A stretch of DNA of 11,768 nt from Halobacteriovorax sp. (lineage in GTDB: Bacteria > Bdellovibrionota > Bacteriovoracia > Bacteriovoracales > Bacteriovoracaceae), in assembly GCA_002686115.1 (NCBI GenBank), contig NZAF01000157.1, positions 1 through 11,768 of the forward strand, given 5' to 3'. The translations under genes were made by a program, and so were the position numbers. The notes under the pieces were generated by a model. The model was given only the letters and a program-made list of their open reading frames with translations, did not search any database and was not told the DNA's origin. Of this stretch, positions 1 to 7,031 are shown piece after piece (within the stretch, counting starts at the first letter, position 1; each line of letters begins with the position of its first letter).

Positions 1-357
1 ACTCAAGAAGAGTCAGCTCTATACTTAGATGAACTTCTTATTAGAGATTTGATTTATATTGATAATGGTTACAAAAGTAGGATTTTCAAAATAAATATAA
101 ATGATGACGATGAAAGTGATGTCGGATACCTTTTTTTAAGGATGGTGATGCAAAATATGCAAGAATCAATATCCGATAAGGAAAGGTTAAAAACGGTTTT
201 TAGATTTGCTCCAGTTTCTAAAAAAGTTGAGAACGAAATAAAAGACATCATTAGAGAAACCTATGGAAGAATCAATTCACTAATTGAAGATGAGAATGAT
301 GAAGATAAGTCAGAGATCGTCTCTATTCATTTAGGTCTACTAAATTATAAAAAGTGA
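1..357 (+). CDS. Unrecognised acidic protein, 3' end only (5' cut by window edge)
   Basis: The reading frame is open from base 1 to the TGA at 355-357, giving 118 codons without an upstream stop, so this is the C-terminal part of a longer gene. A TTG at 49 could be taken as a start, but nothing like a ribosome binding site precedes it and the coding frame continues upstream (TQEESALYLDELL...), so I treat the gene as truncated by the window. The visible protein is rich in Asp and Glu (DDDESD near the middle, EDENDEDKSE near the end) and looks soluble, with no membrane segment and no motif I recognise. It is followed at once by an AT-rich inverted repeat, then by the ThiF-like gene on the same strand. 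Function unknown. Confidence 0.6.
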   Translation, partial: TQEESALYLDELLIRDLIYIDNGYKSRIFKININDDDESDVGYLFLRMVMQNMQESISDKERLKTVFRFAPVSKKVENEIKDIIRETYGRINSLIEDENDEDKSEIVSIHLGLLNYKK

Positions 358-396
358 TTTTCTACTTTTGTGAATCAAGAATGAAAAAGTAGAAAA
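358..396 (+). terminator. AT-rich inverted repeat after the first gene, possible weak terminator
   Basis: TTTTCTACTTTT (358-369) and AAAAGTAGAAAA (385-396) are perfect 12-base inverted repeats around a 15-base loop, starting directly after the stop codon of the upstream gene. There is no U-tract immediately after the stem; T-rich sequence comes only from about 409. It may end transcription weakly or protect a 3' end. Position is the main argument; the stem is mostly A-T pairs. Confidence 0.4.
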
Positions 397-411
397 AAGC
401 GATTCCCCCTT

Positions 412-440
412 TTGATTTTTTTTTACTATTTACCGAAAAT
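412..440 (+). promoter_or_regulatory. Candidate promoter for the ThiF-like gene
   Basis: TTGATT (412-417) and GAAAAT (435-440) are 17 bases apart and each match four of six positions of the sigma70 consensus. If used, transcription would begin at about 447, the first base of the start codon, giving a nearly leaderless mRNA. That would fit the lack of any Shine-Dalgarno sequence before this ATG. AT-rich DNA produces such matches by chance, so this is tentative. Confidence 0.25.
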
Positions 441-446
441 GTACGT

Positions 447-1325
447 ATGGAAGAATTAGCACCAAAGTTATTTGACTATACTGATGCCTTTTCAAGAAAT
501 ATTGGATTTCTATCTAGAGAAGAACAGTCGGTTATTAAAAGTAAAACAATCGCAGTTCCTGGAATGGGAGGTGTCGGCGGGCACCACCTTCATACTTTAG
601 TAAGATTAGGTTTTGAAAAATTTCATATTGCAGATTTTGATGAATTTGATGTTCATAACTTTAATCGTCAAATCGGAGCAAAGATGTCAACTGTTGGCAG
701 ACAGAAGGCAGATGTCATGAGAGACATGATAAAAGATATCAATCCAAATGCTCAGATAAAAGTTTTTAGCGAGGGTGTTAATGAATCAAATTATGATGAG
801 TTTTTAAAAGGTATTGATATTCTTGTTGATGGATTAGATATATTTGCTATTAAGCCTCGATTAGAATTGTTTGCAAAAGCTGATCAGCTAAATATACCAA
901 TTGTAACTGCAGCTCCTTTAGGCATGGGAACATCACTACTTGCTTTTGATCCAAAAAAAATGGGAGCTTCAGAATACTTCAATATTGATAGGAGTCTTTC
1001 AACAGAAGAGTTAATGATTCGTTTTCTTGTTGGAGTTGCTCCAAAGCTTATGCACGACTCATATATGATTCGTAAAGAAGTAGATATTTTTAAAGGCAGA
1101 GTGCCTTCTCTTCATGTTGGTTGTTTGGCGGCAACTTCTGCTCTTGGAAGTATTGTTTTAAAAATTGCTTTAGACAGAGGTGATGTGATCTATGCGCCAC
1201 ATGGTTTTCATGTAGACTTTTATCTGAATAAATATAAATACTTTTGGCGTCCTTTTGGAAATAAAAACCCACTACAAAAACTTGCGATCGCCTATCTTAA
1301 AAGAAAGTTTGCGCAATCTGTGTAA
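447..1325 (+). CDS. ThiF/MoeB/E1-like adenylyltransferase
   Basis: A 292-residue Rossmann-fold protein of the ThiF/E1 superfamily, which activates a carboxylate (usually a ubiquitin-like C-terminal Gly, sometimes a small molecule or tRNA base) with ATP. The nucleotide-binding loop GMGGVGG is at residues 39-45. DFDEFDVHNFNRQ (63-75) is the DxD...NxNRQ signature with the catalytic Arg74. Lys87 and the DGLD segment (128-131) follow at the expected spacing. It has one cysteine (Cys226) and no CxxC pairs, so the zinc site of MoeB/ThiF is absent and a thioester mechanism is not evident. The run from SRNIGFLSREEQ through GGVGGHHLHTLVRLG resembles, from memory, the ThiF modules of large FeeM/ThiF/nitroreductase proteins (PRK14851/PRK14852 type) more than TcdA. 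No Shine-Dalgarno precedes the ATG and no other in-frame start is available. The HTH gene follows 60 bases later. Family confident; substrate unknown. Confidence 0.88.
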   Translation: MEELAPKLFDYTDAFSRNIGFLSREEQSVIKSKTIAVPGMGGVGGHHLHTLVRLGFEKFHIADFDEFDVHNFNRQIGAKMSTVGRQKADVMRDMIKDINPNAQIKVFSEGVNESNYDEFLKGIDILVDGLDIFAIKPRLELFAKADQLNIPIVTAAPLGMGTSLLAFDPKKMGASEYFNIDRSLSTEELMIRFLVGVAPKLMHDSYMIRKEVDIFKGRVPSLHVGCLAATSALGSIVLKIALDRGDVIYAPHGFHVDFYLNKYKYFWRPFGNKNPLQKLAIAYLKRKFAQSV

Positions 1326-1374
1326 CTATTGTTTAAATATAAATTTAATGGGAGTATAACTAAAGGATAGGTAA

Positions 1375-1380
1375 ACGGAG
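1375..1380 (+). promoter_or_regulatory. Ribosome binding site deciding the HTH gene start
   Basis: ACGGAG (1375-1380) lies 5 bases before the ATG at 1386. A GTG at 1380 would also open this frame, two codons upstream, but it would overlap the GGAG core, and the nearest other purine run (AAGGA, 1363-1367) is 12 bases from it. The ATG at 1386 is therefore the better start. Confidence 0.6.
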
Positions 1381-1385
1381 TGTTT

Positions 1386-1736
1386 ATGACCTTTAATGTA
1401 TTTCAATATAAAGATTTTGTTGATCTCTTAGATGGACTATTGAAGTTTAAGAAAGAACAAAATCCAATGTACTCTTTGAGGGCATGGGCAACTCAGTTGG
1501 GTTATAGATATCCATCATACCTTTCTCAGTGTATTAGAAGAGAAAGAGCAGTAAATGCTGAGTTTATGAGAAGATTTTTAGAAAAAGAAAACTTCAATGA
1601 TCTCGATAGACAATATATTTCTTTTCTCTATCTTCTTCATTGTACAAAGGGTTTAGAAAACCTTGAGATCGAAAAACTTTTTGAAAAATTTTTTAAAGAA
1701 AGTGAAGTCCCAGCCGAGCTTTTCAAGTCTTTCTAG
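1386..1736 (+). CDS. Short TIGR02147-like HTH protein
   Basis: A 116-residue protein that resembles the N-terminal part of the TIGR02147 family, putative regulators that I recall from Bdellovibrio relatives and Fibrobacter. Visible landmarks, numbered from the ATG at 1386: the YKDF opening (8-11), SLRAWATQLG (30-39), which matches the usual 'SLRAFARRLG' helix, then PSYLSQCIRRER, matching the recognition-helix region 'PSxLSQVLSGKR', and later a helix containing QYISFLYLLH. Full-length family members are, as I recall, about 250-280 residues with a C-terminal domain; that part is missing and the gene stops cleanly with TAG, with no sign of a frameshifted continuation downstream. It lies between the ThiF-like gene and the exporter pair on the same strand and is the likely local regulator. 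DNA binding is inferred, and a truncated adaptor role is possible. Confidence 0.7.
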   Translation: MTFNVFQYKDFVDLLDGLLKFKKEQNPMYSLRAWATQLGYRYPSYLSQCIRRERAVNAEFMRRFLEKENFNDLDRQYISFLYLLHCTKGLENLEIEKLFEKFFKESEVPAELFKSF

Positions 1737-1770
1737 TATCAAAAATACTTTACAAGTTTACTTTTAATTC

Positions 1771-1799
1771 TTTACTGACTCTTTTCCCCCTCTTTTAAT
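1771..1799 (+). promoter_or_regulatory. Candidate promoter for the beta-barrel/RND pair
   Basis: TTTACT (1771-1776) and TTTAAT (1794-1799) are separated by 17 bases and match four and five of six sigma70 consensus positions. Transcription would start at about 1806, giving a leader of some 24 bases. It lies in the 93-base gap between the HTH gene and the beta-barrel gene, where a separate transcription unit would be expected to start. AT-rich background makes this only suggestive. Confidence 0.35.
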
Positions 1800-1829
1800 T
1801 ATTCTCTAAATCAAAGAAAATATTAGAAT

Positions 1830-3416
1830 ATGTTAAGAATATTCTTTATCTTTTTTATTTCGATGAATGTGACATTTGCAGGTGTCATTAATACTTTTTC
1901 TAAGAAAAGGGCACGGAAACTAATATCCAAATTAAAGAGCGAGAATAAAAAACCTCGTTTGAAAAGAATTAAAGCGAAAAGAGACGTATTTGTTGTATTT
2001 AATCTTAAGACGAAGAAAGTCATAAAAATTTTCTTATCTCTTGATAATGCAAAAGAATATCTTTCATTAAAAAAATCAAGAAGCCTAAAATTAAATAAAA
2101 CTCAGGCCCTCGTAAATAAGTATATTATTAGTTACTCACAAGAGGATACTCCAGAGTTTAGTGAAGAGGATGAGAAAAGTGAAATTAGTTCTTCTCTTGA
2201 ATACCTTCCTATGAAATTTAGATATTTAAATGGGAATAATCTTCAAGAGAATGATTACGATTCAAATTTCTTTACTTTGAATTTTGGTCTTGAATATATA
2301 AGAGGAAATTTTTGGGCAGTTGTGAAGCCTCTATTTCAAAGCAATGATGTAAACGGACAGTTTGACGATGACAGACTTATTTTCCAAGAAGGATATTTAA
2401 AGTACGCTTCAGACTTCTTTGAAGTGAGTGTCGGCTCTCAAATTAGGGTATGGGGAGTTTTTGATGAGCTGTCTGAGCTTGATATTTTGACTCTAAAAAA
2501 TACGCAGAGAGTTCTCTTTGATGATGGAGTCGATTTGAGAAGACCTCTTAATGTTGCTTATTTATCAAAGTATTTTGGTGATAGTAAGCTTGAACTTGTT
2601 TTAAATTTTGGTAATGAGTCCGGATATTATAATAATGTTAATGATACTTTTTATGGAATAAAAAAAGATGAGAAATCGATCAGAGGAGCAGAGATACCGG
2701 CTGCTTTTCAAAATGTTATTCCTTCTCTTGGAGTGGTAAATAAACCACGTGAGACAATGGGGTTTGCTAGTCGACTCTCATTTTCTTTTAATTCTAATGA
2801 TGTGCAATTAGTGGCGTCAAAGATGTTATCAGACTTACCAAATATTATATTAACGGAGCAGCTTTTACTTGAAGCACGTTCTTTAATCCTTAATCCCGCA
2901 ACACTTCAGACTGGACTTGAAATGGAGTATCAGGAGATTACAACTTTAGGGGGAGCCTTCGTCAGGCAAATGGGTAATTTCCTTTTTAAAGCTGAACTTG
3001 CTTACAAAGATGGTTACACACTCTTAACTCAAGATCTGTATAATGTTCAACTATCTAGAATTTCTTCAAATATCGGTGGCGAATATGAATTTGATGCTTC
3101 TAACTCAACGCTAAGGTTTCAAATAAATTCAATTATGTATCAGACGCCAGAGGAACTGGCTCTTGATAATGAGTCTCACCTGTTGGCTGGAGAGTTTGTT
3201 ACTTTCTTCATGGGGGAAAAATTGCGTACAAGTTTTAGGTTCAGTTATGAACTAGAAGATCAGGGGTATATGATTTCACCTCGTTTAAGTTACGATTTAA
3301 ATGATAATTCAAAAATAGGATTGCGGGCCTTTATCTTTGGAGGCAATGAACTAAGTGATCTTGGTTACCATCAAAATGATAATTTTTTTGAACTGGAATA
3401 TAGGTTCACATATTAA
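1830..3416 (+). CDS. Secreted outer-membrane beta-barrel protein, DUF1302-like
   Basis: A 528-residue exported protein. Residues 1-17 form a short signal peptide ending VTFA, with likely cleavage before Gly18. Residues 18 to about 100 are strikingly Lys/Arg-rich, followed by an acidic linker (QEDTPEFSEEDEKSE, about 104-118). From about 125 to the end, alternating hydrophobic and polar strands typical of a beta-barrel run to the terminal ELEYRFTY, whose aromatic last residue fits a BAM-recognised C-terminus. The segment GSQIRVWGVFDELSELDIL (202-220) resembles the 'GRQxxxWGxxDxxxxxDVL' signature of DUF1302-type and related barrels that often sit beside RND/MMPL transporters. The exporter gene starts 11 bases downstream, so they are probably co-transcribed; this protein is likely its outer-membrane partner. 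The Shine-Dalgarno is weak (AAAGAAAA, 1813-1820). Barrel class confident, exact family less so. Confidence 0.7.
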   Translation: MLRIFFIFFISMNVTFAGVINTFSKKRARKLISKLKSENKKPRLKRIKAKRDVFVVFNLKTKKVIKIFLSLDNAKEYLSLKKSRSLKLNKTQALVNKYIISYSQEDTPEFSEEDEKSEISSSLEYLPMKFRYLNGNNLQENDYDSNFFTLNFGLEYIRGNFWAVVKPLFQSNDVNGQFDDDRLIFQEGYLKYASDFFEVSVGSQIRVWGVFDELSELDILTLKNTQRVLFDDGVDLRRPLNVAYLSKYFGDSKLELVLNFGNESGYYNNVNDTFYGIKKDEKSIRGAEIPAAFQNVIPSLGVVNKPRETMGFASRLSFSFNSNDVQLVASKMLSDLPNIILTEQLLLEARSLILNPATLQTGLEMEYQEITTLGGAFVRQMGNFLFKAELAYKDGYTLLTQDLYNVQLSRISSNIGGEYEFDASNSTLRFQINSIMYQTPEELALDNESHLLAGEFVTFFMGEKLRTSFRFSYELEDQGYMISPRLSYDLNDNSKIGLRAFIFGGNELSDLGYHQNDNFFELEYRFTY

Positions 3417-3427
3417 ATTGAGGAAAT

Positions 3428-5653
3428 ATGAATAGAAAAAATTTAAGTTTAATTATATTCTTTTTAATCTTTGCGATTACGGGACCATTGGCATCAAAGA
3501 TGTCAATTACCAATGTCCCTAATACTTATGTTCCAAAAACTCTTCCTTCTCGTGTTCTCAATGATGACATAAGAGATAAGTTTGGTACTGATGAACTTAT
3601 GCTGATCATCTTCAGAGATGATGCAGAAGAAGGTGTTCAGAAATATCAAAAATATAAATCCTTTTTTGAGAATATTAAAACAATAAAAGGGGTTAAATCT
3701 GTAACTTCTCTATTTAACTTTGAACATATCAAGAGTAATGAAGATGGTTTTGAAGTCGCTGATATTCTTGATCTTGAAAAGTTTGCAGAGTTTGAAGCAA
3801 ATTTAAAACGTGATGAAAATGTTAGAGATTTTCTTATCAATAATGAGAAAAACTATCTTGCGATGGTTTTAGAGCCACTTAAGATAGATGCATCAGTTGA
3901 AAGGTTGGAATTAGAAAATAAGGTATTAGAGGAGATTGATAAGGCTAACTTAAAAGATACATTCTTTGGACTTGGTGGACAGTTTGTTATTGATACGGCC
4001 CAGTTTAGAGAAATGATGACAATGATGAAAAAGACAATTCCTCTAACTCTCGTTGTTGGAATCATTGTACTATATCTTCTGTTTTCTAATATTAAGTTCG
4101 TTCTATTAACAATGATGTGTAATGGTGCAGTAACGCAATTTTGCTTAAGTATGTTTGTTTTATTTGGTTGGCCTTATAATATGGTGAGCTCGATGATACC
4201 TTCATTGATGTCTGCACTTACGATTGCTTTTATGGTACATCTGTTAAATGCCATTAAAACAAATAGGGGACATGAAGATGTCATCATGTATTCTTTAAAA
4301 AAGGTTCGAAGGCCATCTCTTTACTCCGCAATTACAACAGCAGTAGGGCTTTTTGCACTGTACTCAAGTCCAATCCCTCCTGTCGGTCATATAGGTGTTA
4401 TTGGAGGACTTGGCGTTCTTTTTTCTTATGTCATTGTGTTTGAGATATCACCTTATCTTATGTTGTTTTTTAAGAATAAAGAGCTTAAAGGTTTTGAGTT
4501 CGTCGATAGTCTGTTTGAAAAAATAAATAATTGGTTCATTGAAAAGACAAAGAGTAATTATCAGTATATTTGTTTTTTTAGTGTTGTCACTTTATTGGTA
4601 ATGATTCCTCCAATCTATAAAGTGGAGTCAGAAAGTAATTTGTTGAAATTCTTTGATGATGATCATGTTGTTAATGTTGTTAATAGAAAATTTCAAGATA
4701 AGTTTGTAGGAACAACCTCAGTTGATATTGTGATGAAAAAAAGTGATGTTGGAAATTTGTTGGATTCACAATTCTTAAAAGACATATATGATATGCAAAA
4801 GGCGTTGGAGAAACATCCAAATGTTACTCGTGCCTTCTCTCATGTAGATGTAGTAAAGCAACTTCATATGGCATTTAATAATGATCAGCCCGATAATGTT
4901 ATCCCTATCGATAATTTATTAATTGATCAGTATGTTTTGATTTATGATGGTGACGATATGTATGACTTTATAGAGCGAAACTTAGAAACAATGAGAATTA
5001 ATCTCGCTTTAAATGTACAAGGTGCAAATGAGATTGAAAATGTTATTGCTGATGTTACAAATACTCTTTCAAAGTATAAATATAAGTATGATTACGCTGG
5101 ATTTGGTAAAGTTATGTCAGACCAAGAGAACTTATTAATTAGTGGAGTTTTAAAAAGTCTTGGCTACAGTTTATTAATCATTTTCGTTCTTCTTGTATTA
5201 CTATGGCGATCACCCATTGATGCAATTCTTTCAATGGTCCCAAATATTTCACCGGTCTTAGCTGGGTTCGCATTTATGGGGATTCTTGGAATTTGGCTTG
5301 ATTTTGGAACTGCTATGATTGCTAGTATTACCGTTGGTATTGCTGTTGATGATACAATTCATATGTATCATAGTATTAAGTCTAAAATCATTAATGGAGT
5401 CGATATTGATATGGCAATTAGTGAGTCTTATAAGACGTCAGGTACAGCGATATTAATGACTACTTTAATACTCTGTTCTCAATTCTCGCTTCTATTGTTG
5501 ACATCTTTTACGCCTTTAAAGAATTTTGGTTTCTTAACAAGTATTGGGTTAGTTTTTGCTCTTTTTTATGACTTAACTTTTTTACCATCTTTTATGAAAC
5601 TTATTTATGAGAAAAGTCCTAGGCTACTAGGTGTGAAGGAAGTAAGGGCTTAG
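3428..5653 (+). CDS. RND superfamily exporter, MMPL-type
   Basis: A 741-residue inner-membrane transporter with the RND layout of two repeats: TM1 (about 5-24), a periplasmic domain (25-200), TM2-6 (203-348), TM7 (378-397), a second periplasmic domain (398-572) and TM8-12 (575-724). GIAVDDTIH (637-645) in TM10 is the hallmark proton-relay motif of MMPL/HpnN-like members. The equivalent place in TM4 (around SALTIAFMVH, 262-271) keeps the His but has no acidic residue. Lipid-exporting relatives (MmpL, HpnN) suggest a hydrophobic cargo, driven by the proton gradient. GAGGA lies just before the ATG, and the start is 11 bases after the beta-barrel stop, so the two form one operon. The 3' end faces the FeeM-like gene across 5 bases. 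No periplasmic adaptor gene is next to it, which is usual for MMPL-type rather than AcrB-type systems. Substrate unknown. Confidence 0.88.
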   Translation: MNRKNLSLIIFFLIFAITGPLASKMSITNVPNTYVPKTLPSRVLNDDIRDKFGTDELMLIIFRDDAEEGVQKYQKYKSFFENIKTIKGVKSVTSLFNFEHIKSNEDGFEVADILDLEKFAEFEANLKRDENVRDFLINNEKNYLAMVLEPLKIDASVERLELENKVLEEIDKANLKDTFFGLGGQFVIDTAQFREMMTMMKKTIPLTLVVGIIVLYLLFSNIKFVLLTMMCNGAVTQFCLSMFVLFGWPYNMVSSMIPSLMSALTIAFMVHLLNAIKTNRGHEDVIMYSLKKVRRPSLYSAITTAVGLFALYSSPIPPVGHIGVIGGLGVLFSYVIVFEISPYLMLFFKNKELKGFEFVDSLFEKINNWFIEKTKSNYQYICFFSVVTLLVMIPPIYKVESESNLLKFFDDDHVVNVVNRKFQDKFVGTTSVDIVMKKSDVGNLLDSQFLKDIYDMQKALEKHPNVTRAFSHVDVVKQLHMAFNNDQPDNVIPIDNLLIDQYVLIYDGDDMYDFIERNLETMRINLALNVQGANEIENVIADVTNTLSKYKYKYDYAGFGKVMSDQENLLISGVLKSLGYSLLIIFVLLVLLWRSPIDAILSMVPNISPVLAGFAFMGILGIWLDFGTAMIASITVGIAVDDTIHMYHSIKSKIINGVDIDMAISESYKTSGTAILMTTLILCSQFSLLLLTSFTPLKNFGFLTSIGLVFALFYDLTFLPSFMKLIYEKSPRLLGVKEVRA

Positions 5654-5658
5654 GTGAA

Positions 5659-6891
5659 TTAGGCAGCGATGGCATTGTCATCGTCACCAGTGTCATCAAA
5701 TGACTCTTTAAAGTAAAAGTTTGTTTTAATGTAATGAACGAAGTCATCCCAGTTTTCATGTCTTTCAACTTTGACTGAGTAGTATTCACCTACACTAGAA
5801 ATCTGTCCTTTTAGGATAAGAGACTCTTTTCTTGAAATATCAATTTTGATAATACACTGCCCGTGAAGCTCATTTTCTGGCTTCTTATACAATTTGCCAA
5901 AGACTTTATTTTCATTGACTGCAAATGTGTCAAAGTCGATGACATCAGATCCGATAACTAGGTCTGCATGACAATAGATAAAATATTTTTCCTCAGCTTT
6001 GATCGAGCCTTTTAAAATATCTTGGTATTCTTTAAAGTTATAGACTTCTTTTAGAAATTCTATCTCATCCTTTTTAAAATCATGGATAGCACTTGTTTTC
6101 TTAAGAAAGAAGTAATCGAGAAGTTTTGGAGTCATTACCTTACCAAGTGCACAGTGATATTTTGTACTTGGCAGTTTAAAGAATGGTAGATCGCTAAATG
6201 ATAGTTTTCCTAATTTCTCATGATAGGGATCGTCTTTCTTTATATGATCTTGCCAATAGTCAAGTTTCATTGTTAAGCAAACAGCAGGTGCATTGTTAAC
6301 AAATTCGTATCTCTTAACCTTTTTACTGACGTACTTAAAGTTGAATAGTCCTCGATAGAATATTGCCGCTTTAGGATTAATTGAAATAACAAAGTTCTTA
6401 ATTCCCATTTGTTTGAAAGAGTATCTATTTACAAATAACATTAGAGGCACGGTATACTTTCCTGCTGCCTTTCTATAATCTTTTGCAACAGCAAGCGATG
6501 AGACCTCTGCAGTCCTACCACTATTTTTAATATTATCAATGTTCCATAGTGACTCTAGAGGAAGTTTATATTTATTTGAGGTGATGACACTGAGAGTAGC
6601 GATAACCTTGTCGCCTTTTTTTAAGATAATGATCGCTGTTGTTGGAAGTGCGTGATACTTATTAACTCTTAGTGGACTTTGTTTAAGGTCGGCGAGATTA
6701 ATGTCCGCATATGATTCTTGAACTAACTTAAAAGCTTGTTCGAGTTCATCAATATTTTCTGCCACTTTTATCGTGATATCATCTTCAACATGTTGATTGT
6801 CAATAGAGATCATTTTCCTAATAATTTTAAAGGAAATAAAGTCCGGCAGAGCATTTAGAATGTGTGGAAGAATCCTGCGAAACACTTTCAT
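5659..6891 (-). CDS. FeeM-like N-acyl amino acid synthase with PilZ-like C-terminus
   Basis: A 410-residue cytoplasmic protein. Residues about 38-212 match the FeeM/autoinducer-synthase branch of the GNAT fold: ALPTT (81-85), AEVSSLAV (128-135) with the conserved Glu129, VISINPKAAIFYRGLFNF (168-185), and VNNAPAV (198-204). FeeM-type enzymes transfer an acyl chain from acyl-ACP to an amino acid. Residues about 290-390 form a second, beta-rich part (VNENKVFGKL, then WDDFVHYI near the end) that looks like a degenerate PilZ domain; the c-di-GMP-binding RxxxR is not seen. The acidic tail ends DDTGDDDNAIAA. An N-terminal stretch (1-36) precedes the catalytic part. The gene is convergent with the exporter, 5 bases apart, which suggests its product could be the exporter's cargo. 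No good Shine-Dalgarno precedes the ATG. Acyltransferase family fairly confident; acceptor amino acid and PilZ call less so. Confidence 0.78.
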   Translation of the reverse strand: MKVFRRILPHILNALPDFISFKIIRKMISIDNQHVEDDITIKVAENIDELEQAFKLVQESYADINLADLKQSPLRVNKYHALPTTAIIILKKGDKVIATLSVITSNKYKLPLESLWNIDNIKNSGRTAEVSSLAVAKDYRKAAGKYTVPLMLFVNRYSFKQMGIKNFVISINPKAAIFYRGLFNFKYVSKKVKRYEFVNNAPAVCLTMKLDYWQDHIKKDDPYHEKLGKLSFSDLPFFKLPSTKYHCALGKVMTPKLLDYFFLKKTSAIHDFKKDEIEFLKEVYNFKEYQDILKGSIKAEEKYFIYCHADLVIGSDVIDFDTFAVNENKVFGKLYKKPENELHGQCIIKIDISRKESLILKGQISSVGEYYSVKVERHENWDDFVHYIKTNFYFKESFDDTGDDDNAIAA

Positions 6892-7031
6892 AGATGCTTT
6901 TTCGGCAATTTATAAAGAATACTTGAGTAATTTTGACTGTGAATAAATCTTAACTGTGTGCATTTTGTATTTTGTTCTCTGTTCTTCAATAAATACTTAA
7001 ATATGAGATACTTTCAGCCGATGTTAAGAAT
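6892..7031. promoter_or_regulatory. Divergent intergenic region between FeeM-like and receiver genes
   Basis: This 140-base AT-rich gap must hold the promoters of both divergent genes. On the - strand TATAAA (complement of 6909-6914) is a good -10 match that would start transcription about 11 bases before the FeeM-like ATG, but no convincing -35 accompanies it. On the + strand TTGACT near 6937 is a fair -35 with no -10 at normal spacing. I see no strong palindrome here. Confidence 0.3.

Noticed and set aside
49..51. TTG as start of the first gene
   Set aside because: The frame is open to the window edge and no ribosome binding site precedes the TTG, so a truncated longer gene is more likely.
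447..1325. Calling the ThiF-like protein TcdA, MoeB or ThiF
   Set aside because: No zinc CxxC pairs, no sulphur-carrier or thiamine/molybdopterin genes nearby, and its sequence pattern looks more like the ThiF modules of FeeM-associated proteins.
1734..1750. AGTAT/ATACT hairpin after the HTH gene
   Set aside because: Five weak pairs and no clean U-run; not distinguishable from chance in AT-rich DNA.
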